Under the pieces are notes generated by a model. It saw nothing but the letters and a program-made list of their open reading frames with translations, had not been told where the DNA came from and ran no database searches. Positions 50,348 through 63,943 of a stretch of DNA of 64,000 nt are shown piece by piece. The stretch is from Puia dinghuensis. Its GTDB lineage: Bacteria; Bacteroidota; Bacteroidia; Chitinophagales; Chitinophagaceae. The translations under genes and the position numbers were made by a program. Location of the stretch: the NCBI RefSeq assembly GCF_014642875.1, contig NZ_BMJC01000005.1:124001-188000 (forward strand), read 5' to 3'. Positions within the stretch are counted from its first letter, which is position 1; each line of letters begins with the position of its first letter.

Positions 50348-51385
50348 ATGTTGGGAAAAAAAGACATCACCATCTATGACATCGCAAGAGTCCTCGGCCT
50401 CTCCCCCGCTACCGTCAGCCGGGGCCTCAAGGACCATCCCGCCATTAATATAAAGACCCGCAAACGCATCATGGATACTGCCCGGGAAATGGGTTATCGT
50501 TCCAATAGCTTCGCTTCCAACCTCCGGATGCAAAAAACCAATACCATTGGTATCATCGTCCACGAACTGAAAAGTCAGTTCATCAGCTCCGTCCTCGCCG
50601 GCATCGAAAAGGTCACCACAGAAGCCGGGTACGATCTCATCATTGGTCATTCGTCCGAAACCTGGCGCAAAGAAGCGTCCAACGCCCACAACCTCTTCCA
50701 CAAACGCGTCGATGGGCTCATCGCCAGCCTTGCCTTCGACACCCGCGACATGGATCACTATGATCCCTTCGTCCAAAAAAATATCCCCATCGTCTTCTTC
50801 GATCGGGTGGAAGACTTCGCCTACGGCACCCGGGTCGTCATCGACAACAACAAAGCCGGCTACGAAGCCACCGCCCATCTTGCCGCCCAGGGCTGCCGCC
50901 GCATCGCCCACATCACCGCCAATCTCGCCAGGAATGTCTATGCCGATCGGCTCAAAGGCTACCAGCAAGCGCTCGCGGACTTTGGCCTGTCCTATGATGC
51001 CGAATTGGTCATCGTCAACGATCTCAGCGAAGCCGCAGCCATCCGCGCCGCCCGCCAGATCATCGCCATGCCCCAGCCCCAGCGTCCCGATGGCGTCTTT
51101 GCAACAAATGACTTCTTCGCCGCCGTCTTCCTGCAAACGCTAAAGGAAGGAGACGTCCGCGTACCCGAAGACATCGCCATCGTCGGCTTCAACAACGACG
51201 CCATTGCCCGGATCATCCAGCCAAAACTCACAACGATCAACTATCCCGGCGAAGAAATGGGCGAACAGGCAGCCCGCAGTCTCCTGGAGCAACTGGCCGG
51301 TCTCTCCGCTGCCCGCACCACCGACACCATCATCATCCGCAGCGAACTCATCATCCGCGACTCCTCCCTCCACCGCAAGGTCTAA
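50348..51385 (+). CDS. LacI-family regulator, probable xylose repressor
   Basis: A 345-residue LacI/GalR regulator. The HTH and hinge are clear in ITIYDIARVLGLSPATVSRGL and the following KTRKRIMDTAREMGY. The periplasmic-binding-protein-like sugar domain follows (TIGIIVHELKSQFISSVLAGI, RPDGVFATNDFFAAV, AIVGFNNDAIARI). It is divergent from xylB and, with the operator at 50241-50254, is the natural regulator of the xylose genes. The downstream AraC-type gene starts nine bases after its stop, so both are made together. ATG 50348 fits the family start. The inducer (xylose or a phosphate of it) is inferred. Confidence 0.92.
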   Translation: MLGKKDITIYDIARVLGLSPATVSRGLKDHPAINIKTRKRIMDTAREMGYRSNSFASNLRMQKTNTIGIIVHELKSQFISSVLAGIEKVTTEAGYDLIIGHSSETWRKEASNAHNLFHKRVDGLIASLAFDTRDMDHYDPFVQKNIPIVFFDRVEDFAYGTRVVIDNNKAGYEATAHLAAQGCRRIAHITANLARNVYADRLKGYQQALADFGLSYDAELVIVNDLSEAAAIRAARQIIAMPQPQRPDGVFATNDFFAAVFLQTLKEGDVRVPEDIAIVGFNNDAIARIIQPKLTTINYPGEEMGEQAARSLLEQLAGLSAARTTDTIIIRSELIIRDSSLHRKV

Positions 51386-51394
51386 CGGCCGCCC

Positions 51395-52219
51395 ATGGAT
51401 CAGCTCATCAAAATATTCACAGTAGGTCCGGCAGAATCGGAGAAAATAGCACACTCCGTCAACGAACCGCATAACCATGACTTCGAAGAGCTCATCGTGG
51501 GAAAAGCGGGGCAATTGGAACATTTCATCGATTTCCGGTCGCAGCTCATGGATGCTCCCTTTGTCAGTTTTGTTACCCGGGGTAAGATCCACCGGTTGCA
51601 GCCTTTGCCAAAAGACGGCAGGTGCGATATGTGGGTCATCCGTTTCAAGAGTGAATTTGTCCCCGAAATGGCCTTTCAGCTGTACGCCTCTTTTCACAAC
51701 GATGGGCATATCGGCATGCAGCCCGATTTCCGCTTCGAGCGGCTCGATGTCTTATGCAGACTCATCTTCCAGGAATATCAACAGCCGTCCCCGGACTATT
51801 CGGTGATGCGGCAACTGCTCACCACCCTCCTCACCATCATCGAATCCGAACGGAGAAAACAAGGGCCTGATGAAGCAAAAAAAACGCAAAACACCACCTT
51901 CATCAACTTCCTCCGCTTGCTGGAAGAGCATTACAAAACAAATGAAAGCGTCGGCTTCTATGCAGAGAAATTGTTCATGACACCCCGAAATCTAAACCTC
52001 ATTTGCCAGAAGATTCTACACCAAAGCGTTTCGGAGATCATCGAGACCCGTTGTCTCATCGAAGCCAAGAATATGCTGGTCACTACCAGTCTAACCGTTT
52101 CGGAGATCGCTTATCAACTGGGCTTCAAAGAAAAGACCTACTTCACCCATATCTTCAAAAAGAAGGCCGGGCTAACGCCCACCGAATTCCGGGAGGAAAT
52201 GGCACGGCTGATTTCCTGA
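51395..52219 (+). CDS. AraC-family regulator
   Basis: A 274-residue regulator with an N-terminal cupin-like sensing domain (EPHNHDFEELIVG, PFVSFVTRGKIHRLQP). A C-terminal AraC/XylS DNA-binding domain carries two helix-turn-helices (SVGFYAEKLFMTPRNLNLIC, LTVSEIAYQLGFKEKTYFTH) and ends KKAGLTPTEFREEM. It starts nine bases after the LacI-type gene and is probably co-transcribed with it, so it may tune xylose genes or the SnoaL-like gene that follows 76 bases later. The effector is unknown. Composition is more balanced than in the xylose genes. Confidence 0.92.
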   Translation: MDQLIKIFTVGPAESEKIAHSVNEPHNHDFEELIVGKAGQLEHFIDFRSQLMDAPFVSFVTRGKIHRLQPLPKDGRCDMWVIRFKSEFVPEMAFQLYASFHNDGHIGMQPDFRFERLDVLCRLIFQEYQQPSPDYSVMRQLLTTLLTIIESERRKQGPDEAKKTQNTTFINFLRLLEEHYKTNESVGFYAEKLFMTPRNLNLICQKILHQSVSEIIETRCLIEAKNMLVTTSLTVSEIAYQLGFKEKTYFTHIFKKKAGLTPTEFREEMARLIS

Positions 52220-52295
52220 AAACACAACAGTTCTTCCGATAACTATTACCACCCGGCCGGGTGGCTTACCGAACTTTGTATCATTAATACTTACA

Positions 52296-52862
52296 ATGAT
52301 GCAAACATCAATGCTCAAAAAATCGGCTATTACTATCCTGGTTATCACTGGATTATTTACTTCTGTCAACGCACAGCAGAAGGAAAGTAAGGAAGACCTC
52401 TTAAAGCAGGTAAAAGCGCTCACGGCGGCCAACGCGGCGATCCAGAAAAACCTGCAGGTCTTCGATACCCTGGATTTTACCGTATTCAGCAATCGGGATT
52501 GGCGACGCCTGCATGAAAGCCATGCCAGGGATATCCTCGTGCATTTCCCGGACGGGCATGTCGAAAAAGGGCTTGATCAACACATTAAGACCCTGGACGC
52601 CATGTTCGTGTATGCTCCCGACACCCGTATTAAGGAACACCCTATCCGCATCGGCAGCGGGAACATCACCGCCGTAATGGGGTGGATGGAAGGTACCTTC
52701 ACCGAACCTATGCCTGCGGGGAACGGTCAATTCATCCAACCCACCGGTAAAAAATTCCGTATCCCCATGGCCACCATCGGCATCTGGAAAGATGGGGTCA
52801 TGACCGAAGAATACCTGTTTTGGGACAACAAAACCTATATGGATCAAATCCTCGGAAAATAA
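52296..52862 (+). CDS. Secreted SnoaL-like/ester-cyclase-type protein
   Basis: A 188-residue exported protein. The signal peptide (LKKSAITILVITGLFTSVNA) is followed by a short helix and a SnoaL-like alpha+beta domain: DWRRLHESHARDILVHFPDG, the GLDQHIKTLDAMF helix, and the final EEYLFWDNKTYMDQIL. Such proteins are annotated as ester cyclases or polyketide cyclases, yet most have no known substrate. It lies behind the AraC-type gene and may be its target. An ATG at 52311 is an alternative start. A perfect terminator follows 19 bases after the stop. Confidence 0.82.
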   Translation: MMQTSMLKKSAITILVITGLFTSVNAQQKESKEDLLKQVKALTAANAAIQKNLQVFDTLDFTVFSNRDWRRLHESHARDILVHFPDGHVEKGLDQHIKTLDAMFVYAPDTRIKEHPIRIGSGNITAVMGWMEGTFTEPMPAGNGQFIQPTGKKFRIPMATIGIWKDGVMTEEYLFWDNKTYMDQILGK

Positions 52863-52881
52863 CTCCCTTCATTTCGCCGCC

Positions 52882-52907
52882 AAAACGCCCGGTCCCCGGG
52901 CGTTTTT
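52882..52907. terminator. Bidirectional rho-independent terminator
   Basis: AAAACGCCCGG (52882-52892) and CCGGGCGTTTT (52896-52906) form a perfect 11-bp stem with a 3-base loop and flanking A and T runs. It lies between two convergent genes and should stop transcription from both sides. Confidence 0.92.
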
Positions 52908-52910
52908 ACC

Positions 52911-56819
<3,909 letters not shown>

Positions 56820-56918
56820 AGTAGGAATACGACCGGGTTCGAAACAAAACGGAACACCGATCGTATTTATTGTAATTTTTTACTCCACATCATACGTCAC
56901 CCGTATGAAATCATCCCC

Positions 56919-59900
56919 TCAATACTGAAACCCCAATTTCACCACCGCCACACCCCCATCCGACCCCTGCCCATAGCTGGCCGAAAGCACCAGCCTGCTC
57001 AGCGGGCTTATCCAAAACCCACCCCCATACCCATCATGCCACTGCTTGCTCGCCTCCCCCTGCTGCCACACCCGACCCACATCATTGAACAGGATCAGCC
57101 CAAACGAACCCGGAAATAAGTAGGTATTAAACTCCGCCAGCTTTATCCGCAAATCGATGTTGTGATAAAACAACTCTCCACCCGCAAACCGGTCCTTATG
57201 ATACCCCCGCAGGTTCTCCAGCGTCCCCAGAAACTGAGCCTGGTAGAACTGGTAATCCCCAAAATTCTTACCCCAGCCCACCCGATTGGCGACAACCACA
57301 TTCGCCCGCGTATTGAAGCTCGTATACAAAGACAAGTCGGTATTCAGCTGCGAATACGCATGACTGTTACTATTCAATCCCCCGTAACTGCCAAACTTCG
57401 TCTCCCACAGGATACCCCTGGATGGCTGCAAGACATCATTACGATCGTCGACCACCACATTCACCCTGCCCCCGGCATAGGTCCTGTCCTTGTACAAAGT
57501 GGCCGCATCCAGGCCATTGATCGCCGTCTGATTGATAAACCGGCTGAAATTGCTGGCACTGTCCATCGTAAAGTACTGGAATACCGGACCCGCCGCCATC
57601 GAAAACACCCTGCCAAACCGCTTCCGCAGCTGCACATCCACATCATAGCTGTTATACCGCGCCCGGTAATAAGCCACCCCTTGCTTCCCATGTTTGTCGA
57701 AGACCGTCTCATTGCCATACCCGAAGAAATTGATCGTATTATTCGGCGCCCGCACCTCCGCATGCGCCAGCAGGTCCAGAGACCCGATAGCCTCGGTCGC
57801 CTCGAACGCATATTTGAAGACATACGCCTTCGTCGACAACGAATGCGCCGCCGACACCGTCTGCATGGTCTTGAAAGGCTCCTTGTGAAACCCATGCGTC
57901 GTATACCGGAAACCCGCGCCAATGAACACCCCGTCGTCAGGGTTGTAGGCCACGCTCACCAGCGGCGCCAGGATGTTGTAGTGGAAACCCAGTGTGGAAT
58001 TCCCGATATACCCATGTCGCACAATAGCATTCACAGCGGGGTCGCTGGATAAGAACTTTCGTTCCGCACCGTTGCCTTCAAACGTATTCTTCTCCGTGTT
58101 GAGATCATAGATCTTTGTCTTCCCCGCTGGTGCGCTTACTTCGTTTCGGAAGTCATCATTGCCCGGGCCGCCGATGATCCGTACTACCGTCCTTCCCCCG
58201 TCCTGGCCATGGATATAGAACCGGTCGTCACCACCCTCTCCGTAAAGCCTGATCTCCTTCGTCACCTCCGAATAAAAGGTCCGGCTATAAAGCTTCTTGC
58301 CCGCCTCCCCTTCTTTATTCAGCTTATAGACATTCACGATGATCGAATCCCCGCTCCGCCGGTCGACGTCGAACAACTCCCGCTTGTCGCTGCCATATAC
58401 GCTCACTACCTTCGAAATAAAAGCATAATAGCGCATCACCTCATCAACGTAATAATGCCGCCGCGCTTTCAATGTCGCAATGATCGCATCCATCGAATAC
58501 CCATGGATGGCGGGCGGCTGCAGCCGCAGCGCCGCCTCGATCAGCGAATCCGTCATCGTTGCCACCACCGCCTCCGCCGCATCACGCCACTCTGTCGAAG
58601 TCAGCTCGTTGAGATAATTCCGGTCGAAATTCCGCGGCGCATAATTGAAGCCATAGATATTCCTCGCCTTCGGCCGGAAACCTTGCAACTGCGAAATGGC
58701 CCAGGAGGAGGCAACCAAATAGGAGAGCGCGCCATTGTTGATAAAGAACGGCTGGTCCCGGTCTCTCGGCACCGGGGACAGCGTCTTTCCCTTCCCGTTG
58801 TCGACCGCCAACCATCGCCACTGATCCTCATGCCGGTCGAAATCCATCACAAACATATCCAGCAGCCTTGCCCGCAACGTCGCGGGCTGGTCGATAGTAT
58901 TGTCATTATCCTCCTTCAGCAGGCTCTCCAGGTCCCACATATTGTACGTCTTCTTCCCGTTGCCCGGCTCGCGCTCTTCCAGAAAGGCGAGGAGATTGCC
59001 AAAATCCGCACGAAACCGGCCCAGCCGGGGATCATCCGGGATATACACAAGCTGCGGAGTGGCGTGCGGTACACCCAGCGCCTGCGCCAGCGGAGGAATC
59101 GACAGGCAAGCATAAGGATACGAGGCCGATACCCCGTCACTCACGATATCCCTGACAAACTGATCCCCATGCAAGGCCTCCGGAAGCGCCAGATCGCTGA
59201 CATGTTTTTTCACCCCGCGCAGAACATATTGACCGCCATCGGGACTCTTTATGCGCAAGGAAAGCGTCTGGGTGCCCCCTCCCCGCTGTAGCGGCGTCCA
59301 GCCCGTCATATCGAAAACCTTTGCCTTCACCGGCACCGACCACTCCTTCCGGTAGTTGGCGCCCAGCAGCCACCGGTGAAACCCACCCGCCAGAAATTCG
59401 GAATCGGCCACCACGGTCACGCTATCCGGGAAGCGCCCCACCACAACCGAAGTAGCCACAGGTTGTGGTAATGGCGCAACAGCAGCCGCATAGAACGCCT
59501 GGTCCAACCCCGTTGCCCCCACGTTGTAAAAACGGATCTCGCTCTTGCCACTGGCATGCATTTCTATCGTCGCAAACCCCAATTCCTCCTTGGCCATCAG
59601 CGAATGCTGACCCATTTTCACCCTCGTCTCCTTCGACCCCGCCCCGCTCACGACATAATACACACTATCGTGCTGCAATAGCTGCAACGTATGCTCATGA
59701 CCCGCGACATCGATAATATTGCTGTGCCCCTTGATAACATCCTCTATCGCCTCCCGCATCTCCTTATACCGGGGATTCTTCGTGTCCTGCACATTCCCGA
59801 ACACTCCCCGCGATATGGGATAGATAGACCCGATCACCGGCAGGGGAATATATAACCCCGGATTCAGATCGGTCAGCGGAAAGATATGCTGCTTCAACGT

Positions 59901-60581
59901 ATAGTAACCGCCATGCTCCCCATGCGTATAGAAAGGATGATGCATGGCCAGAACGATCAGCTTGTCAGGATACAAGCCGACGATATCCTTTAGGGCATCC
60001 ACGATCGTCTTCTGGTCCTTGCACTCACACGAAGACTCGAGTCCCGGCCTGTCCCGCCGGTCCTGCAGCCACCACTCGCTGTCCATACACACCAGCACCA
60101 TCTTGTCACCAAGCGGTACCGCCACCGGTCCCGGACATCCCTCCCCCGGCAAAAGCGCCACATTAGCCAGCCCCAGGCCCTTGATATAAGCCTCTTCATT
60201 CCGCACCTGCTGCCAGCCACCGGGCTTCCCCTGTTTCCAGTCGTGGTTCCCTGGAACGAAAAAGACCCTCGCCCTCTTCCCTGCCACCACCGACACCTGG
60301 TAATCTAATATCCTGCGGGCCTCATCGTAACCCGCAGCCCCATCCGGCGGCATCCCCATCGGGTAAATGTTATCCCCCAGGTACACAAGGACATTACTGC
60401 TGTCATCCCAGTCGACATGTGTCTTAAGCCAATCACAAACGGGATGGTGCCCGTCTTTCAGCTGCCCGGCATCGCCCACCAGGAACATCCGTTGCACCAC
60501 CGGGTCGGTCTGCCCATACCCACTGAAAATTCCTCCACTGGCAACCAAAACCAGGCTGATGATTCTTAGTATTCTTCTCAT
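56919..60581 (-). CDS. Giant metallophosphoesterase fused to an outer-membrane beta-barrel
   Basis: A 1220-residue secreted protein. After the signal peptide (ending GYGQ), residues 25-370 are a calcineurin-like phosphoesterase with all metal motifs: GDAG, YLGDNIYP, VPGNHDWK, LAMHHPF and AGHEHTLQ. The middle (about 430-760) has VMDFDRHEDQWRWLAVD and LSPVPRDRDQPFF, which look like the catalytic and metal loops of a HipA/FAM20-like kinase fold. The C-terminal 350 residues are a BamA-like beta-barrel (NINFFGYGNETVFD-type strands) ending in VKLGFQY with a terminal aromatic. It lies 29 bases downstream of the SdiA-regulated-type lipoprotein gene. The middle domain assignment is tentative; the substrate is unknown. 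Confidence 0.87.
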   Translation of the reverse strand: MRRILRIISLVLVASGGIFSGYGQTDPVVQRMFLVGDAGQLKDGHHPVCDWLKTHVDWDDSSNVLVYLGDNIYPMGMPPDGAAGYDEARRILDYQVSVVAGKRARVFFVPGNHDWKQGKPGGWQQVRNEEAYIKGLGLANVALLPGEGCPGPVAVPLGDKMVLVCMDSEWWLQDRRDRPGLESSCECKDQKTIVDALKDIVGLYPDKLIVLAMHHPFYTHGEHGGYYTLKQHIFPLTDLNPGLYIPLPVIGSIYPISRGVFGNVQDTKNPRYKEMREAIEDVIKGHSNIIDVAGHEHTLQLLQHDSVYYVVSGAGSKETRVKMGQHSLMAKEELGFATIEMHASGKSEIRFYNVGATGLDQAFYAAAVAPLPQPVATSVVVGRFPDSVTVVADSEFLAGGFHRWLLGANYRKEWSVPVKAKVFDMTGWTPLQRGGGTQTLSLRIKSPDGGQYVLRGVKKHVSDLALPEALHGDQFVRDIVSDGVSASYPYACLSIPPLAQALGVPHATPQLVYIPDDPRLGRFRADFGNLLAFLEEREPGNGKKTYNMWDLESLLKEDNDNTIDQPATLRARLLDMFVMDFDRHEDQWRWLAVDNGKGKTLSPVPRDRDQPFFINNGALSYLVASSWAISQLQGFRPKARNIYGFNYAPRNFDRNYLNELTSTEWRDAAEAVVATMTDSLIEAALRLQPPAIHGYSMDAIIATLKARRHYYVDEVMRYYAFISKVVSVYGSDKRELFDVDRRSGDSIIVNVYKLNKEGEAGKKLYSRTFYSEVTKEIRLYGEGGDDRFYIHGQDGGRTVVRIIGGPGNDDFRNEVSAPAGKTKIYDLNTEKNTFEGNGAERKFLSSDPAVNAIVRHGYIGNSTLGFHYNILAPLVSVAYNPDDGVFIGAGFRYTTHGFHKEPFKTMQTVSAAHSLSTKAYVFKYAFEATEAIGSLDLLAHAEVRAPNNTINFFGYGNETVFDKHGKQGVAYYRARYNSYDVDVQLRKRFGRVFSMAAGPVFQYFTMDSASNFSRFINQTAINGLDAATLYKDRTYAGGRVNVVVDDRNDVLQPSRGILWETKFGSYGGLNSNSHAYSQLNTDLSLYTSFNTRANVVVANRVGWGKNFGDYQFYQAQFLGTLENLRGYHKDRFAGGELFYHNIDLRIKLAEFNTYLFPGSFGLILFNDVGRVWQQGEASKQWHDGYGGGFWISPLSRLVLSASYGQGSDGGVAVVKLGFQY

Positions 60582-60610
60582 AAACGTTGTTTTAAGGTCC
60601 TGTCCGGCCC

Positions 60611-61522
60611 CTATGGCCGATAGGCAAAATACAACACATTCGCATTCCCCTGCTGCCCCTCATTGGAAATATACATATTACCCTTCGCATCGAATGCCAA
60701 CCCCTCCGGCTGTTTGAACAGCATCGGGTCCAGCGGATACCATCCCTTCACCTTCCACTCATCATCCAGGGTGATCAGCACCTTGTTCACGGACGAAACG
60801 ATATACCACTCCTTCGTCAACGGATGGCGCGAAATAGCGGACGGATGAAATTTCACCTTCTCATGGATACTCGTCAATTTCTCCCCGGGCACCGTCACCA
60901 GGAAATGATCCGTCACCCGCAGCACATGCTGCTGATCATACTGCAACACAAAACCTGACACCTCGACAGACTGATTGTCACCGGGACAATTCTTGCACAA
61001 GGCGATAAGCCGGCCGCCCTCATCCCCATACAAGCCCTCGTATTCCCCCTTCGGCAGAATATGAATATAACTCTTCACCCCTTTGTTGTCCCCTTTCCCC
61101 ACCATCACCACCGGAATAACAAACAAGCTCCCGTCACTGCGCAGCACCACAAATTCATTATGGTTCAGCACCGTCACATCCTCATAGTCGCCATGCTTCC
61201 CAAACTTCCAGGATGGATATCTCCCGTCACCCAAATGAAAATGAAAAAGCCGCCCATGCTCGTCTTCGATCGCATAAAGCGTATCCACGTCATTACGCAG
61301 GAAACTCATCCCCGAGATCTCGTGCAATGGTTCGGGCAATACATATTTTTTGGGCGACCCAAGGTCATACCCATGCGGCGAAGGCACCGCCGTGGCAGCA
61401 GCTTTCACCACCCCCGCCTTATCCTTCTCCTTCGGCGGTTGCTGCCCTCCCCCGCAGGAGCTGGCCACCATACCAACCAGCACCAAAAGGATTATCATCA
61501 TTCGATTCATCATCATTCTCAT
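60611..61522 (-). CDS. SdiA-regulated/SMP-30-like lipoprotein
   Basis: A 303-residue lipoprotein whose signal ends in a lipobox (GMVASSC) followed by GGGQQ. The mature part is a beta-propeller of the SdiA-regulated type: HEISGMSFLRNDVDTLYAIEDE, YEDVTVLNHNEFVVLRSDGS, a central HPSAISRHPLTKEWYIVSS, and PEGLAFDAKGNMYISNEGQQG near the C-terminus. Such proteins are surface or periplasmic, with no known enzyme activity. ATGs at 61522, 61516 and 61507 are all possible starts. It lies 13 bases after the GAF-type gene and 29 before the phosphoesterase/barrel gene, so the three probably form one operon. Confidence 0.88.
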   Translation of the reverse strand: MRMMMNRMMIILLVLVGMVASSCGGGQQPPKEKDKAGVVKAAATAVPSPHGYDLGSPKKYVLPEPLHEISGMSFLRNDVDTLYAIEDEHGRLFHFHLGDGRYPSWKFGKHGDYEDVTVLNHNEFVVLRSDGSLFVIPVVMVGKGDNKGVKSYIHILPKGEYEGLYGDEGGRLIALCKNCPGDNQSVEVSGFVLQYDQQHVLRVTDHFLVTVPGEKLTSIHEKVKFHPSAISRHPLTKEWYIVSSVNKVLITLDDEWKVKGWYPLDPMLFKQPEGLAFDAKGNMYISNEGQQGNANVLYFAYRP

Positions 61523-61535
61523 GTCCCCCGCGACC

Positions 61536-63899
61536 TCACCAGATCACCCCCACCCGCAACGCCCTCAGCCCGCTCACCCCCTGCAACTCCTCCAGGTCGA
61601 GTCGTTCTACCTCCCCGGTCAGGACATTCAACTCCTGCAAATACTTGATATACCCCTCATATTCCTCCGCCTCCCGGTCATTGAAATAAATGATCGCGAC
61701 CTTCCCTGGTTGCGTCAGCCGCTCATTCGTATCCTGTACCCGCACCTTGTCGATCCGCTTCTTCACCACCTGGTAGCGGATATTATATCCACCTTCGACA
61801 TCGAACCGGCGTTCGTCCTTCCGGAAGCTGATATCTATCGGCGAAGAATGGACAAAGATCAGCTGCGTGGTCTGCAACGCCTCAGGCAGCTCCGGCAACA
61901 GCTCATGCGTCCGCCGCGCCACCATCGCCATCGACTTCAACTGCCAGAGCCGGAGATTACGCAGATACAACAGGTCGAAAGAATGAGTCGGGGCGATCGA
62001 TGCGCCGATATAGACATCATACTCCACCCCATCCGTCCTGAACTTCTCAAAATAGAACGGATAAGATTTTTGCAGCTCGACCATCGAATCCTCCAGCAGA
62101 CCGTTGATCGTCTTGTTGACAAGCTGTATCGAGTTCTCCAGCTCACGCCGGTATTTGAACGCTTCCCCCGCCGTCTCTTCTATCGCCGCCAGGTAAGGCG
62201 TTATAAGCCGTTCAAGATCGGGCCTCGTCTCCTTGAAATGCGTCAGAAAATGGCCCGCCTTATCCCGGAGAAAGAGATTCAGGTTCAGCTCGTCGGCCGT
62301 CGTTAGCGCCCCATTCAACGCCTGCACCCATTTCTGGGTCTGGTGCAGCAATCCTTCCAGCAATTCCAGGTTCGCCGCCGCCTGTAAGGCCGACAGTGTC
62401 TCCGTCAATAACCTGAACTGCGTCTGCAGATCCCGCCGCAACGCGCCGTTCCGCTCCATCGTGGAATTCCGGATATCCACCGCCCCATATAAAGGATACA
62501 CATCTTTAAAATAGATGGTCTCCACCGAAGGTAGCTCCAGCTCCGGGGAAGGCGCCGAACCGTCCTCCACCATCCGCTCGTAATGCCACGCCGCTTCATT
62601 GAACTTCCACTCCACCGCCGGCTGGATCGAGGTAAAGTTCTCCTTGACGATCGCCTTTATGCGCGCATCGAACTCATCGATACCGCGCCGCAACAACTGG
62701 GCCAGCAGGGGGATCACAACGTCCAGCCGGTCCAGCAGCTCCTCACTCACCGGCCCCTGCTTGCGGGAAGAGACCTCCAGCACCCCCGAAAGCCGGTTAT
62801 TATGATACACCGGCACAATCCCATAGGAGGCCATACCAGCCCGCCGCAAGGTCTCCAGGAAGAAAGGCTCCCCTGGTTCATGCGCAGGAATGGTCTCGTA
62901 CAAAATAAGGCGCGGGTCCTTGACATAGCGGTCCGCCAGGCACAGATAAGTCTTCTCCATCACCGCGTTGCTCCCGGCCGCCTCCCAAAGGATACTGCTG
63001 TTACATGTCAAAGCCGAATACACCGGCCGCCCGTTCACCATCAGCAGGGGCAACAGCCCAAAATGCAGTTCGCTGCACCCCACCAGGATATTCAAATAGC
63101 GTATCACCTCCTGCTGCAAGGCCGCCTCGTCACTGTGATCGGGATTTAGAATAAGATTCTTGATACTATCCACTACATATTCCCTTGTAATATCCGTCAC
63201 CGTGATCGCGGAGATCCCTTCGAAGCGAAAGGCGCTCAAGGGCAGCTGTTCCAGCAGCCACTGTATCAGCTGTGGCCCCGGGTGCCGCCGCTGCAGCTCT
63301 TCAGGGTCCAACGGCGGAAGCTCACCCTTCGGCACCACCTCCATAAACCGGCTGTCGACATTCAGCTTGTAATAGCTGGGCAGCCCCGTCGCCACATTAT
63401 GCATGCTTCGGATCATGGAATTGCCGGCCGGCAGGTCATATCCATACAAATGTTGCAGGACAATGGAATAGATCAGCTCCAGGTTCATCTTCGTCCGCTC
63501 CTGGTTCTGATCATCGATCATACAGGCCCTGATCTTGTGCGTCACCGGGTCCCGCAGCTTGTCATAGAAGGCATCCGTGCCATAAAAGACCACCGGCTTC
63601 ACCGGTACCCCCAGGGCCCAGGCGAAATCCCGCTCGTCGGCCACCACCGGGAAGGCCGCGGTATAGACCAGTTCCAGCAGATCGGCGTACTGGCTCATTT
63701 CCTCCTCTTCGAAATAACGCTTTCCTCCAAGCCGCTCCTCGAAATAATGGATCATATAATCCAGCATTTTCACCCGCATGGTCGTATCTTCCGCACGCCG
63801 CCGCTGCAGGAAATGGACGAATCCGTCGAAGGAAAGCCGGGAGTCCAACTGCCCCGCCCCCTCCAGCTCTTTAATTATATAGATAACAGAGTTCTGCAT
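61536..63899 (-). CDS. Large cytoplasmic GAF-type domain protein of unknown function
   Basis: A 787-residue protein without signal peptide or membrane helix. Residues 270-430 look like a GAF sensor domain (GMASYGIVPVYHNNRLSGVLEV, then LDRLDVVIPLLAQLLRRG). The region before it is helical. The region after it contains an INDIRNSTMERN-like stretch (here YGAVDIRNSTMERNGALRRD), recalling the start of cyclase-type domains but without the catalytic residues I would expect. The C-terminus has DISFRKDERRFDVEGGYNIRY followed by a helical tail. I recall similar proteins in Chitinophagaceae. It is first in a likely three-gene operon with the SdiA-regulated-type and phosphoesterase genes. The role is unknown. 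Confidence 0.72.
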   Translation of the reverse strand: MQNSVIYIIKELEGAGQLDSRLSFDGFVHFLQRRRAEDTTMRVKMLDYMIHYFEERLGGKRYFEEEEMSQYADLLELVYTAAFPVVADERDFAWALGVPVKPVVFYGTDAFYDKLRDPVTHKIRACMIDDQNQERTKMNLELIYSIVLQHLYGYDLPAGNSMIRSMHNVATGLPSYYKLNVDSRFMEVVPKGELPPLDPEELQRRHPGPQLIQWLLEQLPLSAFRFEGISAITVTDITREYVVDSIKNLILNPDHSDEAALQQEVIRYLNILVGCSELHFGLLPLLMVNGRPVYSALTCNSSILWEAAGSNAVMEKTYLCLADRYVKDPRLILYETIPAHEPGEPFFLETLRRAGMASYGIVPVYHNNRLSGVLEVSSRKQGPVSEELLDRLDVVIPLLAQLLRRGIDEFDARIKAIVKENFTSIQPAVEWKFNEAAWHYERMVEDGSAPSPELELPSVETIYFKDVYPLYGAVDIRNSTMERNGALRRDLQTQFRLLTETLSALQAAANLELLEGLLHQTQKWVQALNGALTTADELNLNLFLRDKAGHFLTHFKETRPDLERLITPYLAAIEETAGEAFKYRRELENSIQLVNKTINGLLEDSMVELQKSYPFYFEKFRTDGVEYDVYIGASIAPTHSFDLLYLRNLRLWQLKSMAMVARRTHELLPELPEALQTTQLIFVHSSPIDISFRKDERRFDVEGGYNIRYQVVKKRIDKVRVQDTNERLTQPGKVAIIYFNDREAEEYEGYIKYLQELNVLTGEVERLDLEELQGVSGLRALRVGVIW

Positions 63900-63943
63900 G
63901 ACTAATAAGGTTTACCCCCCGAACGACCGGCCGGGGCTCGTTC

